From assembly GCA_958295665.1 (NCBI GenBank), contig OY282560.1:47864333-47928332 (forward strand): a stretch of 64,000 nt of DNA, read 5' to 3'. Position numbers and translations under genes: made by a program. Below, piece after piece: positions 1-10,620 of this stretch. The number at the start of each line of letters is the position of its first letter. Within the stretch, counting starts at the first letter, position 1. The notes under the pieces are model-generated. The model did not search any database. It was not told where the DNA came from and saw nothing but the letters and a program-made list of their open reading frames with translations. This DNA comes from Tipula vernalis. Lineage: Eukaryota > Arthropoda > Insecta > Diptera > Tipulidae.

Positions 1-1170
1 ATTTTTCATTAAATCGCGAAATATAAAGTCCACAATTTCAAGTGCTATGCCTGAAGCCATTGGAGTTTCATCCCAAATTATGCAATCAACGGATACTAAA
101 AAGTCACGTTTTTTGCGAGTAAGTTGTGGAAATTTCAACGGCATCCATATTGAGAGGCTATGAAAACGCAGAGTGACATGTCATTCCTTTCGGTAAAAGA
201 GTTGCTGCTATTCCTGTTCATGCAACACATAATTGACTTTTGAGACATTTTTGAGAAATTCGGTTATGTAAGGATGAAAATATCATTGATGCTACGACAT
301 TCTGATCATTGTTGAGTATTACGCACAGAATAGGTTCAGTTGTTGTTATAATAGGAGCAAAATTTATGTTTTGATTTAAGATTTCTGTTGCATTAGGAAG
401 TGGTAAAAGTAAGAATAAATCAAATCCTGCTTGCTCACACTGCTCTTTTAATTGAAATACGCAATGAGCCAAAGCTCCAAAAGATTGTTCTTAAAATCAT
501 TAAAAAGTTGATAATGATGGATTGCAATAACACAGTATAGTAACGAATAATGCTCGCAACAATTTTGGCAACATATCAGTGTTAGCTTTTGATAAGCAAT
601 TATGCCACTCAACGCTATCATTAATTAGGCCTCGTGCCTCAGCTTCTTCTTTAAACGTTGGGAATACACAATTATTACAAGTTTTTAAAGTATCGAAAGA
701 TGTAGCCTCAGTTTAAGAAGTAGTAGCCGTAAATGATACAACTCAACATTTTTTGGAGAAACTTAAATGATTTTACCGATAGCTTTCTCCCCAAAGTGAG
801 AATTTGGAGAGCGTTTTTGCCATTTATTGTTTATATATACATAATGCATCGGAATATCCTGATACAATATGTTATGAGCGAAAAGGTCTGTAGAATTTAA
901 TTCAAAAAATGCGGTTAAAGTTGTGACCCTAACAGACTCTCTTCTTAAAGCATTTTCAATATTATCTTCGGTGACAAATATTGATTGACCATCTTGTAAA
1001 TGAACAAATATTGTAACAACATTATGTGATTGGTCATGAATTGGAAGCTCCTGGGTATGCCAAGCAGCTTCCTGCGAACTAATATATCGACAATTCAGGT
1101 ATTGATTTATTTCATCATAATCTATAACATTGATTGTATTGTTAGCAGAATCAACCGCATCTCCCATTCT
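1..1170 (-). pseudogene. Helitron helicase start and post-Rep region (decayed)
   Basis: This is the middle and helicase part of a Helitron Rep/helicase polyprotein, read on the minus strand and continuing off the window. From 1167 to 763 an open stretch carries the region found after Rep in Helitrons, with motifs such as DEINQYLNCRYIS, LPIHDQSH and a TTLTAFFELN block. Near 30-90 the reverse strand reads IIWDETPMASG followed by LEIVDFIFRDLM, which fits Walker B of the Pif1-type helicase (known family pattern DEAPM or DEASM). Between about 180 and 760 the frame is broken repeatedly. The family role is rolling-circle transposition, with the helicase unwinding donor DNA. The element is interrupted and presumably inactive. 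Confidence 0.8.
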
Positions 1171-2310
1171 TGCACAATCTTGAAACTTTGTTATGTATTT
1201 GTGTATATACTTAATTGCTTTGACTGTTGGGCAAAGTTCAACGTTTATATGAGCGTTATATTTAAGACTCAGGAAAGGATTTTAAGGAACAACAAATCGG
1301 TTATCAATTATAATGTTCGATCGTGATCTGGGTTGATTTTCTAAATTAGTAGGAGGACGTCGCCTATATTTTGGATAATTATCTACGGAAATGTCAGTCT
1401 CACTGCAGTAACTTTTTGGGAATTGTTTTGAACATTTTCCATCAACCATATGCAAACACAATTTCTGTTCAATTCTCCACATGGACCATGAATATTTTGT
1501 TTTATAATTATTTCATAAAGTCGTGGTTGTTCATTCGGATGTTCTAAATGTATCCTCATTTTTAAGCGTGAGTAGACAATGTGCATGTGGTAATCCACGT
1601 TTTCAAACAGTTCCAAATATCTGCTTTTTAACAATATCATCTAAAAATACTCTTAGCTTTAAATTAAAAACTCGTGTAACTATATCCGGGCGGTCTGGAG
1701 GATTTTGAAAAGTTTTAAGTTCTTCTTTAATTTCTGTCCACGATGGATTGCACGTGAATGTAATAAATAAATCAGGACGACCAAATTTGCGAACCATTGC
1801 CATATTATCTTGATATAATTTTGCCATAAACCGTGGCCCGCCAATAAATGAAAAGGGCAGTAAATACAAATTACCTACACTAACATTTCTATTTTGAGCT
1901 AAGTTATTGACATAATCTAAAAGACCTTGATAAGATTCCACACGAAGAGATCGCTGATTGGTTCGTATAAAATTTAATCTATTAGCTTTAACTCTAGCGT
2001 AGCAATAAACTAAGTATTGCTGAAATAGTTTTCCACCATAATGCAAAGGATTAAAAAACGTAACGTACTGTAATTTTGTTTCGGATTGTGGTGGCATTTT
2101 CCGAAGAATGATTCATACTAGTTGTCCAGCCATATTGTCCATTAGGAAAAAAATGTGGAAATATCATTGGATCAAGGTGTTTAGATAATGGATTAATTCT
2201 TTTCATGGTTCTAGAGTCAGCTGGATGTACAGCAAAGTCTAGAGTAGCTGGTACATATATTACCATCACGAGCTGAAACAAAAATCGTCGGAGAATTGTA
2301 AACACGTTGC
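1171..2310 (-). pseudogene. Helitron Rep nuclease domain (frameshifted)
   Basis: This is the HUH-type Rep endonuclease domain of the same Helitron, in several frames. At 1603-2097 the minus strand reads Helitron-like N domain signatures, including FGRPDLFITFTCNPSW. Around 1576-1600 a frame gives RGLPHAHC, whose H-A-H is the metal-binding HUH motif. At about 1195-1225 it reads IKYIHKYITK, the two-tyrosine catalytic motif of Helitron Rep. Near 1280 an in-frame stop interrupts the usual VVPYNP block. A PCG segment and a CSKQFPKSY block (about 1400-1500) match the conserved cysteine stretch between HUH and tyrosine motifs. The catalytic residues are therefore present, but the reading frame is broken in at least three places. 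Confidence 0.88.
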
Positions 2311-3155
2311 ATCATGATCATCGTCTAAATTTCGAGTAAAAATTAGTGATACGTTATTTATAGGACGACCATTTAGTGTAGCATCCTCAACTTAATTTTG
2401 ATAAACATCTTTAAGTTTCTTGTAAGACATAGCGTAAGGAGAATTTTGAAGAACGGTAAAAATGATTGTCATTATTTCACGATTGCAAGACGCATTAGCT
2501 GGATTATTCAAACGAATATTAACAGCAGTATCAAAGTCATAGATAAATAACTCTGCGTGCGAAATTTCTCTACAGCGATCGTAGTAGTTTGCTTAATTTA
2601 AGGAGAGGTCAATAGGAATATTTTCAACTGATCGATGATACACTTCACCTAATATTTTAAAAGAATAAACGCTTCCTGGTATGTCATGTATTTTAGCACC
2701 AATAGAAGAAAATGCATTGGCATTATTGATTTGACGAATAAATTGTCGAAAATTCTTACTTTTATTATCAGTTCTAACAAATAAATTTTTTAATTCAACG
2801 GGAAAATTTTCGTCTCCTGTTGGTAAGTGTGCTAATTTCGCATTATGATAACAATTGCTTTTAGATTCCATGCTAAAGAAAAGAGCACTGCAGTGACTAC
2901 ATTGGACAGGCAATGATCCTATAAGCAAAGAGTTTCTGGTATAGTAATATTATCACTACCGCGAACAGCGCACCTAAGTAGTGATTGCCGTCTACGATTA
3001 CATTGAACAACTGCATTTCTGTTATCCATTCGACGCTGATTTAGTATTTCACGATTATTTTTGCGACGTTCCATTGCACGCATGCATAATTGTTCGCGAT
3101 TATTTTCGCGATAACGTCTTTCATTTATCCAATATCTTTCACGATTTTGTGACAT
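2311..3155 (-). pseudogene. Helitron N-terminal zinc-finger region
   Basis: This is the N-terminal part of the Helitron protein. The start at 3155 opens a basic, arginine- and asparagine-rich leader (RERYWINERRYRENNREQ). A frame change near 2925 leads into a segment with a Cys-x2-Cys pair (VQCSHCSALFF), then NAKLAHLP, an SKNFRQFIRQ block and YSFKILGEVYHR. This order matches the pre-Rep zinc-binding region of animal Helitrons. Between 2311 and 2590 the reading frame is broken again, although EISHAELFIYDFDTA remains legible near 2520-2570. I do not see the Helitron 5' TC terminus or the 3' hairpin-CTRR end, so element boundaries are unknown. The nearest upstream feature is the ribozyme-bearing repeat at 3300-3810, read in the same orientation. 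Confidence 0.78.
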
Positions 3156-3299
3156 GATAAATTTTAAAACAAATATTTTTTTAAGCCTGAAATAAAATCA
3201 CAATCCAAAATAATACGTCTATCCGCAAGCAAAGCATAAATTGAAATGAGAATAAAATTTGGAAGAAATTCAAAAAATATATTCTTGCTTTTACTAGTT

Positions 3300-3810
3300 T
3301 TAATATTTTTTTGAATGTTAATTAATTCATGTAATTTCTAATATGCTACCGGCGATTAAACCATTTTAAATGTGTTTTTATTAACACATAGAAGTATAAT
3401 ATTATTTACGAACGATAATTCAACGAAACCGGTTAATAGACAGAATTCTATTTATTTAACTGACAATTTTATATGCTCCAAAGATTGTAAGAGAATTCAA
3501 TCCAGTTTCGAACTGATGAGCTTATGATTATGAAAAAATCAATCTTCTCATCAAGACGCGGCGACTGGACTGATTATACCACAATTTACTTTCTATATAT
3601 ACAGAATGTGCTGTGCGTTATGTACTAGCGAATCAAACAAAAAATTAATAAAGTAAAATTAGCGTACACAGAAATAGAGCTGTGTGAATGTCGTGAAGAA
3701 GAAAAAATTTTAAGAGAATTTATCTGTATTAGTATGATTCGCTAGTACATAACGCACATCATATTCTGTATATATATAATGTAAATTGTTGTATAATCAG
3801 TCCAGTCGTT
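3300..3810. repeat. Inverted-repeat element carrying a hammerhead-like sequence, copy 1
   Basis: Two arms of about 73 bp face each other: 3562-3634 and 3736-3808 are imperfect reverse complements, both containing the GATTCGCTAGTAC and CAGAATGTG or CATATTCTG blocks. They are separated by about 100 bp. Copy 2 (43390-43690) matches the left arm, the spacer and the sequence around 3304-3345, so this is a dispersed repeat family rather than a chance palindrome. The right arm ends at the base after the GTC that marks the predicted cleavage site of the hammerhead in the left arm. No coding capacity was seen, and its class (SINE-like, retrozyme-like or MITE) is unresolved. Confidence 0.7.
3501..3569 (-). 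ncRNA. Hammerhead ribozyme-like motif, type III order, copy 1 (core mutated)
   Basis: Read on the minus strand, this has the order helix III (TCCAGT), cleavage base C, short helix I region GCCGCGTC, core TTGATGA, a roughly 38-nt helix II region, then GAA and the closing ACTGGA. Helix III pairs perfectly over 6 bp, TCCAGT with ACTGGA, the last pair being the U16.1-A15.1 type. Helix II starts with GAA/TTC, and TGAT/ATCA can pair above an internal loop. The core C3 is T here (TTGATGA instead of CTGATGA), and helix I cannot close fully, so this copy is predicted to be inactive. The assignment rests on secondary structure and the known hammerhead consensus. Confidence 0.68.
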
Positions 3811-4144
3811 TGATTTAATTTTTCCAATTAGATTCACTACATCAAAGTCTGTGATGCATTTAAATTGGAACCTCCTGATTTTTTCTTATCAGCAACACAC
3901 CTAGCACTTTATAACACTAAATTGTCACGCTAGAAGATGATATTTTTGGATGAAGCCAAGTTTCAACTCAAACACAAAATATCAAAATGTTTAGTCTGCA
4001 TCAAAATTCTAACTTCATCAATATGTTGATGTTTCACTAATTCGTACATTTAGATGGGCGATAGAAATAAACTCATATTCATCATTGCACGGTTTATGTT
4101 GAATGGAGCTAGAAGGAGCTGAAGCAGATGATGTGGAAACTTAA
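3811..4144. other. No gene seen
   Basis: AT-rich sequence with no readable coding, RNA or repeat signal beyond short ORFs. Confidence 0.5.
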
Positions 4145-4748
4145 CTAACGAGAACTCGGCAGAGACACTCCCCGGTGGTTTTTTCGATTATAGTTGATAA
4201 ATGGTTTTATTACAACACCTGTCGGCCAAATCTCCGATGAATAAATTCTGTCAAAGTGTAATGGGTTCACTCCAATTTTATACGAAATAAAATTCAGCTG
4301 ACTCCTATCTTTTGTTGTTATGTGTCGTATGACATCCACATCTGAGGTAGAGGGGTGGAGGTGAGTAGCCACAAAAAAAATTTTGTTGAGCTGCAGATCG
4401 CAAATTTGATTCACTATGGTATCCATTTCCACAATTAATGTTTGAAGTGGTGTAGTCTGGATATCATGAACATTTGTAGAATTTTCACTCTGTTTCGTAG
4501 CTACATGTTGATTGAGTTTGCAATTGCATGTTTAACTGTTTTGCAATCATGTCACCAACATTATTGAAAAATGCAGCAACTGTGTTAGTGATATAATTTA
4601 ACCTGTTAAACAGGTACAGGTTTCTCCATGGGTTTTTGATGTAGTAAATATAATTCACTAAGTCAGTGCGTTCTGGCCAGATACTTAATGTAAATGGCGA
4701 AAGTTGTGTTTTTGTAGTTTGGTCGTAGCTGCCTAATGAGTAGACCAA
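4145..4748 (-). pseudogene. Probable non-LTR retrotransposon ORF1 C-terminal remnant
   Basis: Minus-strand reading gives two open stretches. The downstream one (4432-4145) includes ATHLHPSTSDVDVI, a middle YKIGVNPLHFDRI and WPTGVVIKPF. This pattern of a short structured domain ending in a Trp-Pro-x-Gly-Val stretch resembles the C-terminal domain of ORF1-like proteins of Jockey/CR1-type non-LTR elements. The upstream stretch (4748-4485) is in another frame and shows no recognisable motif. No zinc knuckles or reverse transcriptase follow. It could also be an unrelated domesticated or hypothetical protein fragment. Confidence 0.42.
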
Positions 4749-6340
4749 CTTTTTAGTACAAAATACAGTGCTGTCGAAGTGAGTACGATCGGAGTATTTG
4801 TATACTACTTTCGCCTAGCGATTGTTTTAATTTATCGGCTTTTGTTTGCAATAATTATAATATTCTGGGAGGTAGCTTACTTTTTCATAAAGCGTTTTTT
4901 CAAAGCTAATTTATATTGCTTTCTGTCATTCTCAGGCAAAAACCCATAAAAACAACTTCCTTATGGTAATGTGCTAGTCACTTTACCAGGCAATATCGAC
5001 TCAAACATGTAAAATTTGCGAACTAAATTACTTCAACTTCACAATGGTTTCTTTTTTCAGAATCTGAAGATTTGTAGGTAAAACTTATAAAATGATTTTA
5101 ACAAAACAATTTTTATCTGCTTTAGCTAAATATTTAGATTAGGACCTCCTGAATATAAAAATTACGGTGCAAGACAAATTAAGAGGTTATTTATCCTTAC
5201 CACACAAAAACTGATGTCTGAATTTACAATACTCTCAAATCCTTCCATAAGCTTATACTAGGACCCTCTTTTATAGGGATATTGCAGTCATTTAGCATTT
5301 TCAGACTAGAAAGTTATATGGAAGTCTGTATTTATGCAGTGTGATATGGGAAATTTAATTCGTCCAATACGCCTTGATATCAATATTCTCAAAGCCTTTG
5401 CTTACATTTGAATAAAATCCAGTCTACTTGCATCTTTCTTGTCTAGCATGGTTAAATGCTGACAGCAGAAATTGTCTTTCTATGTGTTCTATTAGGTGCT
5501 GGAGGCGTGTATGAAATAAAAATTTGGCAAATCTAATTTTTGATTTATGATATATCGATCATAATACCATTAGCACGAATATTGTTGCAAAATAGTTCTT
5601 GCCGTTGGGCCTTGTTTTATTTTAAAAACTCTGATTCCAGCCGAGCCTTATAGGAGAAAATTTTTTCATATTTATAGAATTAACAAAATATTGTTGATAA
5701 TAAATAACACTGAAATCCATCAACAATTGGGTTTATTCCATCCGTTTGGTACAGGAGTTTGTGAAATTGGTGAAACAATGTTTCGAATAAATACGACCAA
5801 AATATCATTAGTGGTGTTCCGCGATATTTCTTGAATTTGTTATTTATCAAATCCAACCCCAAATGAAGTGACCCAAGAAATTTTCTGTTTTATATTAGGA
5901 ATTGCAGATAGAATCGGCTTTATAACTCAAGTATAAAACTTTACTAAAATCAATTTGGCAAACGTGCTCGTTTGGTTATGAAAGTAAAAATCAAAATTTT
6001 CTTTGGCATTATAGTGTCAAAATGGCATTATAGTGCCTTGTAATATTTGTTGAATTCTGCCCTTGTTTTATAGCACAACCAAATTAAGAATCCGGTTAGC
6101 AAGTTTACAACTTTTTAGAAGAGGTTTCACTACGTGAATATTTAATTGTAACCAGTTGTTGCCACCAAACCGATTTGCAATTTTTTTAAATCAAATACAC
6201 AACATATTTCGAGACTTTATAATTGTCCTGTTTTTTTAAGGCTTTGTCCAGGTTTAGTCATTTTTAATCTGGTCATCCCTTAGGTACCGATTAAGGTATC
6301 TAACAAATCTGCCAAAATTACGGTTTGGAAAATGAAAAGA
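4749..6340. other. No gene seen
   Basis: About 1.6 kb of AT-rich sequence upstream of the first readable lectin exon. A 60-codon minus-strand ORF at 5680-5862 has no recognisable motif. I looked for a signal-peptide exon on the plus strand ending in a donor of the right phase and did not find a convincing one. Confidence 0.45.
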
Positions 6341-7825
6341 AGTCAAAACAACAATCTAACAATATCTGTGATTTCGTGGAGAGTTATGTGGCCATGTTAA
6401 GAAAACTATTTAGCTCGAGCAACATACAGAAACTTAACGCTTTAATAGTAAAATAAATAGGGAGTTCTTTTCTTTAGCCTAAATACCAACAATTATTTAT
6501 GTCTAAGGTCTAACTATTGTATTTCGAATTTACTTCCTTCTGACTAGAAACACTGCCCTGAAAACGTACTCCGTTTAAAGTATTTAGAGCGGCAGCACTG
6601 ACCGACACCAACCCTGACCTGCCTGAGACTGAGATACTGACATCAATTGATTGGAGAGCAACCACCTGTTTACTTTTGTTTTTATCAGGCTGACTCCGTT
6701 AAAACCCAGATCAATCCTCGAACGAAGTGGAGCAAGCCTCTAACCTCAACCGAACTCTAAAACTCTAATTCTCCAATCTCACGAACCACAACATAATATT
6801 TATGTTACATACACAACGTTTTACTTTACACAAAAATTATAACACAGACACACTGACTTAGTGAATTATAAACTATTTTCCTAAAATTTCGCCCGAGTCT
6901 ATTTCGTTTTTTTAAAATAAAATATTTAAATATTTTTATAAACAATTCTTTAATTTTTTTGCCCAAAATGTGAATAGATAAGCAAATTAACCTAACCTAA
7001 TTTACCACTAACACGTCATTCCTTGCATATTTCACTTTCAACCTTAAACTTGTCGGCATCTTTAATAAAAGTTTTTTATTTGAAAGCTTTGACTTTGAAC
7101 TTCCTTGAAAAAAATTCTTCTAAAAATCCTAAACCTTCTTCGTTCAACTATACCGAGGCTACCTAAGGCTTAAATAGTTGTGTTTTTTGTTTTTTTTTTG
7201 CTTTTTTGAATTTACGGTTTTAAGGATCAAAATAATTGACAGTCTTGTCGCACTTACTTATGGACCAATTCCGTGCGGATTGAAGTTAAAACAAAGTGTG
7301 CGCAGCTGAAGCGAACCTTTTAATAGTAGTACAGGCTCCCGGAATTAGAAACATCTCATATTAGAATCCCATTTCGATCGTATGTATCGAATTTCTTCAT
7401 AACCGGTTAAGAATAGTCAAATGATGGACATATTCGCATATTTGAAATGTCTGATTTGGTAGACATCTGCGTATTACTCTTCACTAAGAGAAAGTCTTAA
7501 AAATCTCAAAACGATAATCTAAAAATATCTGTGATATCGTGGAGAGTTGTGGCCGCGTTAAAAATTATTTAGCTCGAGCAGCATACAGGGCCATAAATAA
7601 ATCACTTTTCTTTTAATATTCAAATTTGGATCGAAAAACTAAAAACAAATTTTAGTGTTATTTGCTGGATCGTGATTTTTTTTAACACAAAACACCAACA
7701 AATATTTATATCTAAAGTCTAACTATTGTATTTCGTATGTATTGTATTCCCTTCTGACTTGAAATAATGGCCTGAAAATTTGAAACGTACTCCGTTTAAA
7801 GTTTTCAGAGCAACAGCATTGGTAC
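6341..7825. repeat. Pair of diverged direct repeats, about 270-310 bp each
   Basis: 6341-6610 and 7505-7825 share a collinear series of blocks: a TCTGTGAT(T/A)TCGTGGAGAGTT stretch, TTTAGCTCGAGCA, TCTAACTATTGTATTTCG, CTTCTGACT and ACGTACTCCGTTTAAAG. The repeats are imperfect, with small indels, and about 900 bp lie between them. They could be old LTRs or a tandemly duplicated element; no coding sequence was recognised between them, so neither is proven. Confidence 0.6.
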
Positions 7826-8464
7826 GAAATTAAACTACAAACATAAAGAACTTATAGAGGGTTCTCATTTTTGAAGAGTAATACATTTGTAGGGCCAACA
7901 CAACCCTTGGGCTAAACTTACTGTAATGTGTAATTACTAATTATTTGTAATTGAATACTATTTATGTTTACATGCAGGTAGCAAGAAACATGTTTTTCAA
8001 AATTAAATTTTAGGTTCCACAATCACCACACCATTAATCGAATACCAAGAATTTTATTAGTGTCACAATTATTTAGGACAAATAATTAACACTATAAATT
8101 CGTCAAAATAATAAAGCAGAACAGCGTTCAACAAACATAACCAGGATTGTTCGACATACAAAAAAAATTACGTTCCACAGCGAGATAGACATCAAAACAA
8201 AAAAAAAGTAATTTACTTCAACTCAGCAATAGGTTAGAAAGATTAAAAACTATTTTTGTGTGCTTACATCGTCCGTTAACCAAAGGAATTTTATTTTTTT
8301 ATTTTTATTGTTATTAATAAATATTTGTATAATTAACCTTGTAACACAAACCAACAACAATAATACAACTAAAAAAAAAACCAAAATAACTATCATCTAT
8401 AATATTGTATTGTAAATAAATAAATAATTAATCAAAAACCGAATTTACAATTTTATACTTACAG
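7826..8464. other. AT-rich intronic or upstream sequence
   Basis: No gene or repeat recognised. The last bases (8455-8464) form a plausible 3' splice site for the lectin exon that follows. Confidence 0.5.
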
Positions 8465-8565
8465 ATTGTCCCAATTGCGTTGATGATACACCAATAACAA
8501 ATCGATGGACAATGCCACTGTTAAAACTTGGCGAGAAACGTTACTATTTAGGAATCTTTTTCAAG
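8465..8565 (+). CDS. C-type lectin gene, first visible exon
   Basis: This exon opens the C-type lectin domain (CTLD). It is bounded by a ...TTACAG acceptor and a GTAAGT donor and contributes 33 codons after completing a split codon. The peptide starts with CPNCVDDTPI and ends with LGEKRYYLGIFFK, the typical first beta strand of an insect CTLD (KRYYLG). Its last codon is complete, so the following intron is phase 0, which fits the next exon at 26847. It begins with two bases of a split codon, so at least one upstream exon, expected to encode a signal peptide, must exist; it was not found in this window. Known family role: extracellular, calcium-dependent carbohydrate binding, often in immunity or reproduction. 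Confidence 0.85.
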
Positions 8566-9480
8566 GTAAGTTACATTCCGGTTAGGAGTGCAGTAATTAT
8601 TATTAATTAAATTGCAAGAGAATGAAACAACAATAAATTTTTAACGTATTCAAGTTTTGAGTTGTCGATATTTCTTTGTATCGGGCTGATGATGATGTTT
8701 GACTTTTTGTGCTTTTAGAAAGTCTGCAGATCTTATTACAGCGTGTATAATAATCTTGATTTAGTTTGATAATTGGACCGTGGCACTATCATCGGCTGGA
8801 CGTTGACATTCAAAACTAGAGTGTTTGTATTAATTATATGTTTGTATTGGCCATAAAGAACGTTATTGTTGTAGCTTTAACAATCATATTTAGGTTTTTT
8901 AATTTGTACGAAAGATTAGTTTGGTTTTGGTTACGCGAAACTTGAAAGTCGTTTGCTTATTTTATGATAGACGTCTGGAGAAAATAAACTGTAGAAAAAA
9001 TTGTGTTGCTGTGGGCAAGGCTATGTTGGGGCAGGACACGGCCATAAGGTCGAATCGAACTTAGAATACGTTTAACACATAGTACAGCCTTATGGTCGTA
9101 AATAAGGTTATAAGTATATGTTTTTACCGCGAGATTCTCTACCCCCTTTTAAAATTTTCATTAGAGAATGGGTTGTAGCTTTGGTGGGTAAAGACACATC
9201 GGCTTTCTTCCGTTGCTTGCGCAAGCCTATCTTACATGCTGTATAGGTGTGATATTGGTATCACTCAATTCGTAGAGATTTCTTCTCTTTTTTGTATTCG
9301 GTAAGCTTGTTGAGCTGGGGGTGACATTACGAAATTTTGTTCGGTCTACTATTCGAAAAACTATTTTTCAGTCCCTATGTACACAATTTAACAAAATTAT
9401 TAAAGTGACCCTGTTAAAGTTAGCCGAAAGTTTCCAGCCGATAGTGAAAAGTCGATAATGCAGATTATGTTATTGACAAT
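8566..9480. other. Start of lectin intron, no gene seen
   Basis: Begins with the GTAAGT donor. No coding or repeat signal recognised before the palindromic repeat cluster at about 9500. Confidence 0.5.
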
Positions 9481-9489
9481 CCAGCCGAA

Positions 9490-10258
9490 ATTAAATCAGC
9501 CTCTAGAGTGTTATGTCTGGAGATGGATTGCATTGACGTGACTTGTCAATAGCTATCGCAGGGAAAAATTCAGTTCAAGTTTCCGTGGGAAATCGCGGAA
9601 AATTCAAAACAGTTTCCAGCTGAAAGTAAGAAATGGATGAATAAAATCAGCCTCTAGAGTGTTATGTCTAGAGATTTATTTCATTGATGTGATTTGTCAA
9701 TAGCTATCGCAGGAACAAAATTCAGTTCAAGTTTCCCATGGGAAATCTCGGAAAATTCAATTTTCCAAAAATCATTAGAAAATTTGTATAAAATCACCTC
9801 TAGAGTGTTATGTCTGGAGATGGGTTGCATTGATATAACTTGTCTATAGCTATGGTAATAAAAAAATTCAGTTCAAGTTTCCCGTGGGAAATCTCGGAAA
9901 ATTCAAAAAAGTTTCCAGCTTAAAGTAAGAAATGGATGAATAAAATCAGCCTGTAGAATGTTATGTCTGTCTAAAGTGTTATGTCTGGAGATGGATTGCA
10001 TTGATATGACTTGTCTATTGCTATCGCAGAAAAAAATTTCAGTTCAAGTTTCCCGTGGGAAATCTCGGTATTTAAAATTTTGGAAAATCGAATTATCCGA
10101 GATTGCCACGGGAAACTTAAATTGAATTTTTTTTCTGCGATAGCTATTGATAAATCACATCAATGCAATCCATCTTCAGACTTAACACTCTAGAGGCTGA
10201 TTTTATTCATCCATTTCTTTACTTTTGGCTGGAAACTTTTTGAATTTTCCGAGAATTC
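9490..10258. repeat. Short tandem units followed by an inverted copy (palindromic cluster)
   Basis: Four or five direct units of about 100-160 bp (starting near 9500, 9640, 9787, 9945 and 9974) share CTCTAGAGTGTTATGTCT, GATGGATTGCATTGA, TAGCTATCGCAG and GTTCAAGTTTCCCGTGGGAA. From about 10090 to 10255 the same text runs as reverse complement (GCGATAGCTATTGATAAATC, then AACACTCTAGAGGCTGATTT). The last direct unit and the inverted copy form arms of about 100 bp around a short centre near 10070-10095. It lies in the lectin intron and has no coding capacity. Confidence 0.75.
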
Positions 10259-10261
10259 CCA

Positions 10262-10620
10262 GCCTTGAGTTTAAGGTCAAGTTGAAGCTTTAGTTGAAAA
10301 TTTAATATGTTATTGATTAAGAGTTTTGTTTAGGATCAGATTGAGCTATAAGTTGGGGTTTAATAGTTGTTTGGGTTCAAGTACGTAAAGAATTTTTTCA
10401 CACATTGGTGATTTGGGCGTTAACTTTGGGGTTAAACTGAGGGTTAAGTTACTTATTGAGTTTGCTGTGGAGTTGAGGATGGATTGAAGATTGAGTTGGG
10501 ATTTGGTTGTAGTTTGAGCTCGGATTAAGGGTTTTAGTTATGGATTGATTAAGAATTGAATTATAGCTTAGGTTGAGCTGACTTAACATGCGTTCAGTTA
10601 TGCTCGTGAAGTTTTAGCTT
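10262..10620 (+). repeat. G/T-rich GTTGAG-type degenerate repeat
   Basis: Plus strand is enriched in GTTGAG, GTTAAG and GGATTGA words with almost no C. It is the same type of degenerate sequence as at 27530-30360, 32760-33040, 36090-36150 and 41640-42850, always on this strand. Confidence 0.55.

Noticed and set aside
1030..1708. Plus-strand ORFs over the Helitron relic.
   Set aside because: The minus strand carries the recognisable Rep and post-Rep motifs; the plus-strand ORFs are shadows.
3511..3560. Plus-strand CTGATGAG at 3513 and 43427 as a hammerhead core on the plus strand.
   Set aside because: The flanking strands and GAA position do not fit; the minus-strand reading satisfies all helices and the core.
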